Of a stretch of DNA of 64,000 bases, positions 47,101-56,372 are shown one piece after another (position 1 is the stretch's first letter; each line of letters begins with the position of its first letter). Location of the stretch: contig NZ_CP130713.1 of assembly GCF_030553055.1 (NCBI RefSeq), forward strand, positions 2,976,001 through 3,040,000. The letters are read 5' to 3'. Origin of the DNA: Streptomyces sp. XD-27 (GTDB lineage Bacteria > Actinomycetota > Actinomycetes > Streptomycetales > Streptomycetaceae). Below the pieces are notes generated by a model that did not search any database, was not told the origin of the DNA, and worked only from the letters and a program-made list of their open reading frames with translations. Made by a program: the position numbers and the translations under genes.

Positions 47101-49920
47101 ACTCGCCCCGGACCCGCACAACCAGCCCCGCACAGTCCACACGCCACCCCCGGCGGCCGAGGGACCGACGCCCACAGCCAGCCCGGCCCCGCGCACCCGC
47201 AACCCCACGCATCCACCGCAAGCGGGACGACTCGCCCCGGACCCGCACAACCAGCCCCGCACAGTCCACACGCCACCCCCGGCGGCCGAGGGACCGACGC
47301 CCACAGCCAGCCCGGCCCCGCGCACCCGCAACCCCACGCATCCACCGCAAGCGGAATACATCGCCCTGGGCCCGCGCAACCGGCGCACCACAACCCAGGC
47401 ACCACCCCCGGCGGCCACGGGACCAACGCGTACGGCCAGGCCGCCGGCACCCCGTACCCGCGCCCCACCGCGTCGACCGAGCGCGCGACCGCCCACCCCG
47501 GGGCCGCCTCGCCGGCGGGCGCCGCTCCCGGCGGCCGCGGGAGCGGCAGCGACATGAGCGACGCGTACGGCCAGACCGGCGACGCGTCCGGCACCTCGTC
47601 CGCACCGCCACGCCCCGGCGCGACCGGCCCCGTCGAGCCGACCGGCCAAGACACCCCCGCCGCCCCCCGCGCCCCGCTCGGGGGCGGCGACATCGCCCGT
47701 GCCCCCTCCCCGAACGGCACCCCACCCGGCGGGCACACGGACCCGTACGCCACCGCATACGAGCAGCGCGGCGGCGCACCCGCCGCCCCGGCCGCAATGG
47801 CGCACCCGCACCACGGCGCGTACAGCGCCCCGGCCGGACCGCCGCGCCCGCGCACCGGCGACACACACGACGCCTCCGCCCGCTTCCGGTACGGCAACGC
47901 ACCCGGCGCGCACGCCGCCGACGCGTACGGGCAGCCCGTCGGTGCCTCCGGGGCACCGGCCGGACCGGCGCACCCGCGCGCCAGCGCCTCCGGCGGCGGA
48001 GGCGATGCCCGCGCCCACGACCCGTACGCCAGCGCGCCGGGCACCGGCGACCACGGCCACGGCCATAGCCCTAGTCCTAGCCACGGCGCCGGACGCGCGA
48101 CCGTGCCGGCGAGCCGGGACCCACGCGTCGGCGACGGAGTCGGCGCAGTGGCCGGATCGGCGCAGCCGTACGCCGACCCGCGGCGCGCCGCCCCCGGCGG
48201 CTCCGGCGAACGCGGCGAACCCGGCGGCCCCAACGAGCCGCGAGTCGGCGGAACGACCACGAGCGGCACCGGCACCATGCACCTCACCGGTGCCGCGGGC
48301 GGATCGCCGCGGCCGCGCGGAAGTGCGTACGGCGACCGTTCCGTGCCCGTACCCGTACCCGTACCCGTCGCGGGCGGCACAGCCGTCATCGTGGACGCGG
48401 TGTCGCCGGCGTGGGCCGAGCGGTTCGCCCGCGCGCTGGCGCCGCTGCGGCCTGCCGGTGTCCCGCCGACCGGCGGCGGCGCCGGGCGGTCCGCCGCCGC
48501 GCTGCCCGACTCCGCCCGGCTGCTGGACGAGCTGGGCCTGGCTCGCGCCACACCGGCCTCGCTGCTGGCACGGTGGGCCGCCGCCGCTGACGAGGTGCCC
48601 GCCGGCGGCCGGACCCTGGCCGTCCTGGGTGCCGGCGCGGACGGACCCATCACCGTCGATCTCGCCGCCGACGGGCCGCATCTGCTGATCGACGGCGCCC
48701 CCGGCACCGGCAAGACGGAGCTTCTGCGTTCGGTGGCCGCCTCGCTCGCGGCCGCCGAACGGCCGGACCGGCTCGGGCTGGTCCTGGTCGACGGCGGCGG
48801 CACCGAGCGCGGTGCGGGGCTGCGGGTCTGCACGGAACTGCCGCACGTCTCCACGTATCTGGCCGCCTCGGACCCGCTGCGGATGCGCGCGTTCGCGCAG
48901 GCGCTCACCTCGGAACTCAAGCGCCGCGCCGAACTCCTCGGCCAACTGGACTTCGTCGCCTGGCACGCGCGGCAGGCCGCGGAGCCTCGCGTGATCGCCC
49001 CCCGGCAGCCCGCCGACGTCCGTTCCGCGCCCGGGGCGGCGAACGGCGGCGACAGCGAGGGCAGTACCGACCCCCACCACGCCCAAGCTCAGGCCCACGG
49101 AGGCGGCAAAGACACCGCTGCCGCCGACGCCGGCAACGCCTTCGCCCCCGGCGGCGCCACGCGGGACGTCGAATCCGCCCCCAGCGCCACGCTCAAGCTG
49201 CGTACACAGAAGCCGCAGGGTGGCGGCGACGCGGCCGCACAAGCCACGCACGACGCACACGCCGCGCAGGCCGCGCTGCCCCGGCTCGTCGTCCTCGTGG
49301 ACGACTTCGACGCCCTCGTGGCCCCCGCCCTCGGGAGCCCCGGCCGCCCTGCGGCCGGATCCGTCGTGCGCGCCCTGGAGGCCGTCGCCCGGGACGGGGC
49401 CCGGCTCGGGGTGCATCTGATCGCGGCGTCCGGCCGTCCCGACCGTACGGCGGACACCGCGGCGGTGGAACGCGCCGGGCTCTGGATCACCCTGGAGCCG
49501 ACAACGCGGCACACCACCCCGGACCCGGCCACCGGCGCGGGTGGTCCGGCCGGTGCAGCTGGTGCAGCCGGTGCAACTGGTGCAGCCGGTGCAACTGGTG
49601 CAGCCGGCAAGGGGAGCAGTCCGGCGTCACACGTGCCACCGGGACCGGGTGAGCCCGCCCCGGGCCGTGGCCGTCTGCGCCGGCCCGACGACCACGCCGT
49701 CATCCCCTTCCAGGCGGGGCGCGTCACGGGCCGTATCCCGCGTACGGCGACGCAGCGGCCGACCGTCGTACCGCTGGACTGGGAGCGGCAGGGAGATCCG
49801 CCGACCCGGCGCCCGCTGCGCGAACTCGGCAACGGGCCCACCGACCTGGCCCTGCTCGCCAGCGCGTTGCAGCGCGCCGCGCAGTCCGCCGAGGCGCCGA
49901 CCGTCCCCGCGCTGGTGTGA
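44137..49920 (+). CDS. Giant FHA plus EccC-like/FtsK-SpoIIIE ATPase
   Basis: 1,927 aa from the ATG at 44137 (a TTG at 44128 is in frame). Residues 165-260 are an FHA domain: 'IRIGRSGEADVTLDDPDVSR', 'DLDSTNGTSVNGERV'. Residues about 525-790 resemble the degenerate front domain of EccC-type ATPases ('SPASLEIVLISTDRARDVR', 'GVHVICLAEAPAVEVP'). About 600 residues of low-complexity G/A/P/H follow, with three 43-aa repeats. From 1430 an FtsK/SpoIIIE ATPase: Walker A 'LLIDGAPGTGKTELLRSV' near 1519, Walker B 'LPRLVVLVDDFDALVAP' near 1716, sensor 'GVHLIAASGRPDR'. No membrane segment. The FHA domain next to two kinases suggests phosphorylation-dependent recruitment (inference). Confidence 0.85.
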   Translation: MQIRLTVLGPRSAHPGPHSGPVPRSRSGGGSTSSSGSGSGFASDSGAGSGPGADSGSGAGSGAGSREQGRPGAPGCAVDVLVTAPVGTPLASVTSGITAAAAAAGADVGGGPTVLYAGSVRLDPQRCALGEPPLVDGAVLSLNAPADPDAHAGDPAAAAVGAPARLDVVAGPDAGGVHLLHGGQIRIGRSGEADVTLDDPDVSRLHCAVTVAEDGRVSLADLDSTNGTSVNGERVGGTPIPLAPGALLRIGESALRLRVPATEPVPGGLATAPDGEGHLRVGPYAGGPAAPGTGGAYEGPSAGGAYEGPYGAVSAYGAGTGTATGAAYAQGAGSGRTPHAPYASGQPDARHGGGSARAGHAADGRGTPLRGTPVPPDITAAADGHHAAAGYGATTSGHGTGQPAYGTGQAGYGTPAGYGTGQPAYGTGEAGYVPGPAYGADQGGDGGAIAGPPPSGHPEGTGHTGPGGRPDHAPAPPRRRGIGAWARRLAGGRATDRRTDTADGRLADDADAARARAAAEAAALHQRSPDLADVLMTVLGPGPRLWERGPGHPDTLTVRLGVADRRTADGMPIPAAPVTVDLRQDGSLGLAGPRGRLSGLARSVIAQLAALHSPASLEIVLISTDRARDVRERLAEWSWLGWLPQVHPAHGQDCRLLLAYDREQAAARTAELVRRLDDSRLGPAWVTAPPAAVAAAADDHGGPYTLVVVDGDPGSPALRDTLARLAAGGAAAGVHVICLAEAPAVEVPTPFPAAYGTACAASPVFAECGVVALLSGDVATSLHVARPDRADRAPHAGSYAYEQGGTGSAGTGGQADAQGRGIGTGTNAGTPAAEHGQAPVGSDAGGAEGAGGAGCSGYGRPARQAHGAAPRGAEAPADPAIQAPHSGSTPGNAPGTPHPRPSAPAGGGTAQPTAHPAAQSPRTTDAYGRSGAPSPRPGTSAAGGTAHPGPAQPAHHNPGTTPGGHETDVHGRPGPAHPHPHASTASGTTRPGPAQPAPHSPHATPGGRGTDAHSQPGPAHPQPHASTASGTTRPGPAQPAPHSPHATPGGRGTDAHSQPGPAHPQPHASTASGIHRPGPAQPAHHNPGTTPGGHGTNAYGQAAGTPYPRPTASTERATAHPGAASPAGAAPGGRGSGSDMSDAYGQTGDASGTSSAPPRPGATGPVEPTGQDTPAAPRAPLGGGDIARAPSPNGTPPGGHTDPYATAYEQRGGAPAAPAAMAHPHHGAYSAPAGPPRPRTGDTHDASARFRYGNAPGAHAADAYGQPVGASGAPAGPAHPRASASGGGGDARAHDPYASAPGTGDHGHGHSPSPSHGAGRATVPASRDPRVGDGVGAVAGSAQPYADPRRAAPGGSGERGEPGGPNEPRVGGTTTSGTGTMHLTGAAGGSPRPRGSAYGDRSVPVPVPVPVAGGTAVIVDAVSPAWAERFARALAPLRPAGVPPTGGGAGRSAAALPDSARLLDELGLARATPASLLARWAAAADEVPAGGRTLAVLGAGADGPITVDLAADGPHLLIDGAPGTGKTELLRSVAASLAAAERPDRLGLVLVDGGGTERGAGLRVCTELPHVSTYLAASDPLRMRAFAQALTSELKRRAELLGQLDFVAWHARQAAEPRVIAPRQPADVRSAPGAANGGDSEGSTDPHHAQAQAHGGGKDTAAADAGNAFAPGGATRDVESAPSATLKLRTQKPQGGGDAAAQATHDAHAAQAALPRLVVLVDDFDALVAPALGSPGRPAAGSVVRALEAVARDGARLGVHLIAASGRPDRTADTAAVERAGLWITLEPTTRHTTPDPATGAGGPAGAAGAAGATGAAGATGAAGKGSSPASHVPPGPGEPAPGRGRLRRPDDHAVIPFQAGRVTGRIPRTATQRPTVVPLDWERQGDPPTRRPLRELGNGPTDLALLASALQRAAQSAEAPTVPALV
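47081..47467 (+). repeat. 129-bp (43-codon) tandem repeats inside the FHA-ATPase linker
   Basis: CATCCACCGCAAGCGGG begins at 47081, 47210 and 47339, a constant 129-bp step. Copies one and two are nearly identical; copy three diverges after 'ASTASG'. The encoded unit runs 'HASTASGTTRPGPAQPAPHS' then 'PHATPGGRGTDAHSQPGPAH'. Fresh in-frame amplification. Confidence 0.9.
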
Positions 49921-50167
49921 CCCGGCCCACCACCCACGCCCACCGCCCACCGCCCTCGCTCACCGTTCACCGCCCACGCCCACCGTTCACGCCGCCACCC
50001 GCGCCGACCCGGCCCGCATCCGCAGCCATGACGTCGCATCACATCCAGGTCACAATCCCCGAGTTGACCTTGATCACGGTATTGCGGCGCCCGATGACCG
50101 GGCGTAGGACTGTGCGAACGGGACCTGGCCGCGCGTGGGGACGGCCGTCACGGGAAGGACAACGGGG

Positions 50168-51526
50168 ATGCGCACACGGCTTCGTACGAAGCGCGCCGCA
50201 CGCCGGGCAGTGGGGCTGTTATCCGTCGCCGCGCTCACCCTCACCGCCGCCGGATGCGGCAGTGACGACGGGGCCGGCAGCACCGGCAGCCCGCCGCCAA
50301 CCACCGTCGAACTGCCCTCGCTGAAAGGGCAGAAACTCCAGGTCACCGCCGTGTGGACGGGCTCCGAGCAGGAGAACTTCACCAAGGTGCTGGACGAGTT
50401 CGAGAAGCGCACCGGCGCCGACGTGGCCTTCGTCCCCAGCGGCGACGACATGTCCGCCTTCGTCGGCTCGAAGATCGCGGGCGGCGACCCGCCGGACGTC
50501 GCGATGCTCCAGCAGGTCGGGGTCCTGCGGGAGTTCGCCGACAAGGGCTGGGCCAAGCCCGTCGGCGCGGACACCAGAGCGCAGCTCGCCAAGAACTTCT
50601 CCCAGGGCTGGCAGGACCTCGGCGCCCACAAGGGCAAGCAGTACGGCGTGTACTTCAAGGTCAGCAACAAGTCCCTGGTCTGGTACAACACCTCCGCCTT
50701 CGCATACGCGGGAGCCAAGGAGCCCAGAACCTGGCGGGACTTCCTCGCCCAGGCACAGCTGCTCTCCGACTCCGGCACCGACCCGGTGTCCGTCGGCGGC
50801 GCGGACGGCTGGACGCTCACCGACTGGTTCGAGAACGTCTACCTCTCCCTCGCGGGCCCCGAGAAGTACGACCAGCTCGCCCAGCACAAGATCAAGTGGA
50901 CGGACCCGTCGGTGACGGAGGCGCTCACCACGCTCGCCGAGCTGTGGGGCGGCAAGGGGCTGCTGGCGGGCGGCAGGGACGGCGCGCTGCGGACCGCGTT
51001 CCCGGACTCGGTCACCAAGGCCTTCGGCAACGCCGCCGAGCCCGAGGCCGGGATGGTCTTCGAGGGCGACTTCGTCGCGGGCAACATCGCCGACGCGGGC
51101 GCGGACCTCGGTACGCAGGCGAAGGTGTTCCCCTTCCCGGCCGTCGGGGACAAGGCGCCGGTGGTCACCGGCGGGGACGTCGCCGTGGCGCTCAAGGACA
51201 GCAGGGCGGCGCAGGCGCTGCTGACGTTCCTCGCCTCGCCCGACGCCGCCCACATCTGGGCCCAGGCCGGGGGTTTCATCTCGGCGAACCGGTCCCTGGA
51301 CGTGGACGCCTACCCCAACGCCCCGTTGCGCGGCATCGCCAAGGCGTTGATCGCGGCGGGCGACGACTTCCGTTTCGACATGTCCGACCAGGCCCCTGCG
51401 TCCTTCGGCGGCAAGCCTGCGCAGGGCGAGTGGAAGGCGCTCCAGGACTTCCTGAAGAACCCGAAGGACGTGGCGGGCACACAGCGCCAGTTGGAAGCCG
51501 ACGCCGCCAAGGCGTACCAGAACTGA
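50168..51526 (+). CDS. Sugar ABC transporter solute-binding lipoprotein
   Basis: 452 aa from the ATG at 50168 with AAGGAC upstream. Twin-arginine-like basic front and lipobox 'LTLTAAGC' with Cys 30. The mature part is a family 1 binding protein: 'LQVTAVWTGSEQENFTKVLD', 'EFEKRTGADVAFVPSGDDMS', 'VSNKSLVWYNTSAFAY', 'MVFEGDFVAGNIA'. Closest in pattern to alpha-glucoside binding proteins (AglE type). The two permease genes follow. No ATPase gene is present, so the shared MsiK-type ATPase probably powers it, as for many Streptomyces sugar importers. Confidence 0.9.
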   Translation: MRTRLRTKRAARRAVGLLSVAALTLTAAGCGSDDGAGSTGSPPPTTVELPSLKGQKLQVTAVWTGSEQENFTKVLDEFEKRTGADVAFVPSGDDMSAFVGSKIAGGDPPDVAMLQQVGVLREFADKGWAKPVGADTRAQLAKNFSQGWQDLGAHKGKQYGVYFKVSNKSLVWYNTSAFAYAGAKEPRTWRDFLAQAQLLSDSGTDPVSVGGADGWTLTDWFENVYLSLAGPEKYDQLAQHKIKWTDPSVTEALTTLAELWGGKGLLAGGRDGALRTAFPDSVTKAFGNAAEPEAGMVFEGDFVAGNIADAGADLGTQAKVFPFPAVGDKAPVVTGGDVAVALKDSRAAQALLTFLASPDAAHIWAQAGGFISANRSLDVDAYPNAPLRGIAKALIAAGDDFRFDMSDQAPASFGGKPAQGEWKALQDFLKNPKDVAGTQRQLEADAAKAYQN

Positions 51527-51687
51527 TCAGGAACCGGCCGGAACCGACCCAGGAAACCGATCACGACATCACGCGACCGGGAGACCCTCATCATGTCGAC
51601 CGTGACAGCGGGCGGCGCGGCCGCACCTGGCTCGCCGCCGCCCGCCAAGGGACGCAAGCCCCCGCGGGGCGCGGGCGGAGAACCATC

Positions 51688-52965
51688 ATGGGCACCCCGC
51701 CGTGGGTGGCGGCGCTGTTCCTGCTGCCCGCGCTGGCGCTGCTCGGCGCGCTCGTCGTCTACCCCATCGGCTACTCGGTCTGGCGCAGCCTCTTCGACGC
51801 GTCGGGCGACGGCTTCGTCGGGATGGACAACTACCGGGAGGTGTTCTCGGACGACGCCATCCTGACCGCCGTCAAGAACAACGTCATCTGGGTGCTGGTC
51901 GCCCCGTCGGTGGCCACCGCGCTGGGCCTGATCTTCGCCGTGCTGACCGAGCGGGTCCGCTGGGGTACGGCGTTCAAGCTGGTCGTCTTCATGCCGATGG
52001 CGATCTCGATGCTGGCGGCGGGCATCATCTTCCGGCTGGTGTACGAGCAGGACCCGGACCGGGGCGTGGCCAACGCGATGTGGACGACCGTGCACGACAC
52101 GTTCGCCGACCGGCCGCCGTTTCCCGGGGCGCATCCGCGTGCCGACGCCGGTCTGACGGCGGACCGGGACGGTTCGTACAGCGTGCCGGCGGCTGCCCGC
52201 GCGGGCAGCCCGCAACTGGTTCCGCTGGTCGGGGCCAAGCGCGGCGACGTGTCCGGGGCGGCCGAGGCCCAGGCGGCGCGGCCGGAGCCGGGGAAGGTCA
52301 CCGGCACGGTGTGGTTCGACTTCACCCGGGGCGGCGGCGGGCGGCACGGCGCGCTGGACAAGGGCGAGAAGGCGCTCGCCGACGTGAAAATCGAGGCGGT
52401 CAGGGACGGCACGGTCGTCGCCTCGACGACGACCCGCGCCGACGGCACGTACACCCTGCCCGCGAAGGCCGAGGGGGCCCGGCTGCGGCTGCCCGCCGCG
52501 AACTTCGACGAGCCGTACAACGGGGTCGACTGGCTGGGCCCGTCGCTGGTCACCCCGGCCATCATCGGCAGCTACGTATGGATGTGGGCGGGCTTCGCGA
52601 TGGTGCTGATCGCGGCCGGTCTGGCGAGCGTGCCGCGGGAGCTGCTGGAGGCCGCGCGGGTGGACGGGGCCAACGAGTGGCAGGTCTTCCGCCGGGTGAC
52701 GGTGCCGCTGCTGGCGCCGGTGCTGGCGGTCGTCGTCGTCACGCTGATGATCAACGTACTGAAGATCTTCGACCTCGTGTACATCATCGCGCCCGGCACC
52801 ACCCAGGACGACGCGAACGTGCTGGCGCTCCAGCTGTACCAGTCGTCGTTCGGCACGGACGTCAACCAGGGCGTCGGCAGTGCGATCTCGGTGTTCCTGC
52901 TGGTGCTCGTGCTGCCGGTGATGTTCTTCAATATCCGCCGGATCCGAAGGGAGAGCCGCCGATGA
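51688..52965 (+). CDS. Sugar ABC transporter permease with inserted beta-domain
   Basis: 425 aa from the ATG at 51688 (GCGGAGA upstream). 'WVAALFLLPALALLGALVVY' is the first helix. An ATG at 51593 opens a plausible leader ('MSTVTAGGAAAPGSPPPAKG') one frame away, so one base may be missing in 51665-51685. The coupling EAA loop is 'LLEAARVDGANEWQVFRRVT'. Between helices 3 and 4 lie about 150 extra residues including a Cna-B/SdrD-like beta module ('ALADVKIEAVRDGTVVASTT', 'TRADGTYTLPAKAEGARL'), probably on the outer face. This makes it about 130 residues longer than typical MalF-type permeases of this size class. Confidence 0.88.
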   Translation: MGTPPWVAALFLLPALALLGALVVYPIGYSVWRSLFDASGDGFVGMDNYREVFSDDAILTAVKNNVIWVLVAPSVATALGLIFAVLTERVRWGTAFKLVVFMPMAISMLAAGIIFRLVYEQDPDRGVANAMWTTVHDTFADRPPFPGAHPRADAGLTADRDGSYSVPAAARAGSPQLVPLVGAKRGDVSGAAEAQAARPEPGKVTGTVWFDFTRGGGGRHGALDKGEKALADVKIEAVRDGTVVASTTTRADGTYTLPAKAEGARLRLPAANFDEPYNGVDWLGPSLVTPAIIGSYVWMWAGFAMVLIAAGLASVPRELLEAARVDGANEWQVFRRVTVPLLAPVLAVVVVTLMINVLKIFDLVYIIAPGTTQDDANVLALQLYQSSFGTDVNQGVGSAISVFLLVLVLPVMFFNIRRIRRESRR

Positions 52966-53870
52966 CCAGTGCGGACACGGCCGCGCCCGCGGCCCGCACC
53001 GACACGGCCGTACGGGCGAAGCGGTCGCTCGCCGCGCGGATCGCGGCACGCGCGGGCGGCGGGGCGATGCGGGTCTTCCTCGTCGTGGTCGCGTTGCTGT
53101 GGCTGACCCCGACGATGGGGCTGCTGCTCTCCTCGCTGCGCGATCCGGCCGACGTGGACCTCTCCGGCTGGTGGCAGGTCTTCGGGGATCCCGGCCAGCT
53201 CACCTTCGACGGCTACGACGACCTGCTGAGCAACGAGAAGATCACCGACTCGCTGTGGACCACGGCGGCGATCACGGTGCCGGCGACAGTGCTGGTGGTG
53301 CTGATCGGCGCGCTGGCGGGGTACGCGTTCGCGTGGATGGACTTCCCCGGGCGCGACTGGTGGTTCCTGCTGGTCGTCGGGCTGCTGGTGGTGCCGGTGC
53401 AGGTAGCGCTGATCCCCGTCGCCAAGCTCTTCGGCGAGATCGGCGTCTTCGAGACGACGACGGGCGTGGTGCTGTTCCACACCGCCTTCGGCCTGCCGTT
53501 CGCGATCTTCCTGCTGCGGAACTTCTTCGCGGAGATCCCGCGCGAGCTGCTGGAGGCGGCGCGGCTGGACGGCGCGGGCGAGCTGCGGCTGTTCTTCCGC
53601 GTCGTCCTGCCCCTGGGCGGCCCGGCCATCGCCTCGCTCGGCATCTTCCAGTTCCTGTGGGTGTGGAACGACATGCTGGTCGCACTGATCTTCGCGGACA
53701 GCGGCAACCCGCCGATCACGGTGGCGCTCCAGCAGCAGGTGCGGCAGTTCGGCAACAACATCGACATCCTCGGGCCGGGCGCGTTCGTGTCGATGGTGGT
53801 GCCGTTGGCGGTCTTCTTCGCCTTCCAGCGGCAGTTCGTGTCGGGGGTGATGGCGGGGGCGGTCAAGTAG
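52962..53870 (+). CDS. Sugar ABC transporter permease, MalG type
   Basis: 302 aa; its ATG overlaps the previous stop (ATGA). Six helices starting 'MRVFLVVVALLWLTPTMGLL'. EAA motif 'LLEAARLDGAGELRLFFRVV' near 210. 'PLAVFFAFQRQFVSGVMAGA' is the usual MalG end. Pairs with the larger permease to form the channel for an oligosaccharide. Confidence 0.93.
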   Translation: MTSADTAAPAARTDTAVRAKRSLAARIAARAGGGAMRVFLVVVALLWLTPTMGLLLSSLRDPADVDLSGWWQVFGDPGQLTFDGYDDLLSNEKITDSLWTTAAITVPATVLVVLIGALAGYAFAWMDFPGRDWWFLLVVGLLVVPVQVALIPVAKLFGEIGVFETTTGVVLFHTAFGLPFAIFLLRNFFAEIPRELLEAARLDGAGELRLFFRVVLPLGGPAIASLGIFQFLWVWNDMLVALIFADSGNPPITVALQQQVRQFGNNIDILGPGAFVSMVVPLAVFFAFQRQFVSGVMAGAVK

Positions 53871-53992
53871 CGGCGCGCTGGTCCGAACGGGGCATCTTCC
53901 CCGGCGATCACCACCCAGATGCCACCATTTCGGCGTTGATCAGATGATAGTGGGACAACCTGCTCGATCGTTGCCGACCCCTGGGATCCGCC

Positions 53993-56265
53993 GTGCCCCG
54001 GTTCAGCGTCATCGTCCCCGTCTTCAAGGTCCAGGCGTACCTGCACGACTGCCTGCGCTCGGTGCTGACCCAGGACTTCACCGACGTCGAGCTGATCGCC
54101 GTCGACGACCGGTCACCCGACGCGTGCGGCGCGATCATCGACGAGGCGGCAGCCCAGGACCCGCGGGTGCGGGCCGTACACCTGCCGGAGAACGTCGGCC
54201 TCGGGCAGGCGCGCAACACGGGTCTGCGCCACGCCACCGGCGACTACGTGCTCTTCCTGGACAGCGACGACGTCCTGGCCCCCGGCGCGCTGCGCGCCAT
54301 CGCCGAGCGGCTGTCGGCGACCGGCGATCCCGAGGTGCTGGTCTACGACTACGCGCGGCTGTACTGGACCGGCACCACCGTCCGGAACATCCGCTCGGGG
54401 CTGCTCGCCCCCTCCGCCGAAACGGCCTCCGACGTCTTCGCGCTCGCCGACCGGCCCGAGCTGCTGCGCCTGCTGATGGTCGTCTGGAACAAGGCCTACC
54501 GCCGCGACTTCCTGACCCGCGAAGGCTTCGCCTTCCCGTCCGGACTCTACGAGGACACACCCTGGACCTTCCCCGTGCTGCTGACCGCCCGCACCCTCAC
54601 CACCCTGGACCGGGTCTGCGTGCACTACCGGCAGCGGCGGCGCGGCTCCCTCCTCAGTACCGCCAGCCGCGGGCACTTCGACGTCTTCGACCAGTACGAC
54701 CGGGTGTTCGCGTTCCTCGACAGCCGCCCGGAGCTGGCCCGCTGGCGCCCGGCGGTGTTCCAGCGGATGCTCGACCACCTGGCCGCGATCTACGCCTGCC
54801 CGGGGCGGCTGCCCCGCGGCACCCGCCCCGAGTTCGCCCGCCGTACCCGCGACCACCACCGCCGCCACCACCCCGGCGGCGCCGACGGCCCGCCCATGCC
54901 GCCCCGCATCAGGCTGCGCTCGCTGCTGCTGCGGCTCGGCGCGTGCCGCGCGTTCGGCGCCCTGCGGCGCGTACGCCAGGCCTGGCACCGGGCGGTCGAG
55001 ATGCGCGGCGCCGCCTACCGCGTGCTGCGCGCGGCGGCGCTGCGCGCCCACTACCGGCTCCAGCGGCTGCGCCCCCTCGACCCGGACCTGGCCGTCTTCG
55101 CCGCCTACTGGCACCGCGGTTACGCCTGCCATCCCGCCGCCATCGAGGCCAAGGTCCGCGAGCTGGCCCCGTGGGTGCGCACCGCGTGGATCACCACCCC
55201 GAGTACGCGCACACCGTGCCGATGGGAGTGACCCGGCTGTACCCCGGCTCGCCCGCGTACTGGACGGCCCTGGCCCGCGCCACGTATCTGGTCAACAACG
55301 TCAACTTCACCGACCGGCTGCGCAAGCGGCGCGGCCAGATCCACCTCCAGACCCACCACGGCACCCCGCTCAAGCACATGGGCCTGGACCTTCAGGACCG
55401 CCCGGCGGCCGCCCGCGGCATGGACTTCGACCGGCTGCTGGAGCGCGTGGACCGGTGGGACCTCAGCCTCTCGGCCAACCGGCACTCCACCCTCACCTGG
55501 GAGCGGGTCTATCCGTCGGGCTACACCTCGCTCGAGCTCGGCTCGCCGCGCAACGACGTCTTCCTCACGGCCACCGCCGAGGACGTACAGCGCGTCCGCG
55601 CGGAGCTGGGCCTCGCGCCCGAGGTCACCGCGATCCTGTACGCCCCCACGCACCGCGACTACCAGCGCGGCTTCACCCCGCGGCTCGATCTGGCCCGGCT
55701 CGCCCACGCGCTCGGACCCGGCTACGTCCTCCTCGCCCGCGCCCACTACTTCCACCCGGACGCGCTGGCCGGGCCCTCCCGCGACGGGCGCGTCATCGAC
55801 GTCTCGGCGCACCCGCGCGTCGAGGACCTGTGCCTGGCCGCCGACCTGCTGCTGACGGACTATTCGTCGATCATGTTCGACTACGCCGTCCTCGACCGGC
55901 CCATCGTCATCCACGCCGACGACTGGGACGCCTACCGCGCCGCCCGCGGCGTCTACCTCGACCTGCCCGCCCGCCCGCCGGGACCGGTCTCCCGCACCGA
56001 GGACGAGCTGATCGACCTGCTCACCACCGGCGCCTGGTACGGCCCGCACGCCGACGGGCTGCGCGCCGCGTTCCGCGCCCGGTTCTGCCCGTACGACGAC
56101 GGGCGGGCCGCCGAGCGCGTCGTACGGCGGGTCTTCCTCGGCGAGGACCCCGCCCTGCTGCCGCCCGTCGTCCCGCCGGCGGACCGGCGCCCGGCCCCCG
56201 CCCCGTCCGCCTGCCGCTGGCCGGAGGCCGGGGCCCCGCGGCTCACGGTCGCGGCGCGGACGTGA
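53993..56265 (+). pseudogene. GT2 plus CDP-glycerol glycerophosphotransferase-like fusion, one frameshift
   Basis: Front frame (53993-55231): GT2 domain 'MPRFSVIVPVFKVQAYLHDC', DxD in 'YVLFLDSDDVLAPG' near 89. Similarity then moves to the next frame at the C run 55197-55200 and continues to 56265: 'YLVNNVNFTDRLRKRRGQ', 'HLQTHHGTPLKHMGLDLQD', 'LLLTDYSSIMFDYAVLDRP', 'VIHADDWDAYRAARGVYLD', a TagF/CDP-glycerol transferase domain. Restored length about 757 aa, in line with the intact 773-aa copy behind it. With that base missing no bifunctional enzyme is made. Likely role: addition of glycerol- or ribitol-phosphate-like units to a wall glycopolymer at the inner membrane face. Confidence 0.88.
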
Positions 56266-56346
56266 ACCCGCCTCGCGGCGCGGACGCGGACCCGCCTCGC
56301 CGTGCGGACGCAGACCCGCCTCGCGGCGCGGACGTGAACCCGCCCG
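56251..56346. repeat. Four 24-bp tandem repeats spanning a gene end
   Basis: Units GCGGCGCGGACG + TGAACCCGCCTC at 56251, 56275, 56299 and 56323. The first carries the last codons and TGA of the frameshifted gene. Units two and three have CGG/CAG instead of TGA; unit four has TGA again. Confidence 0.92.
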
Positions 56347-56372
56347 TACACACCCGACGTCTGAGGAGCGCC

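Noticed and set aside
45973..49512. 1,179-codon minus-strand frame
   Set aside because: Shadow of the low-complexity linker and ATPase of the FHA gene; composition is repetitive R/G/V/A with no motif.
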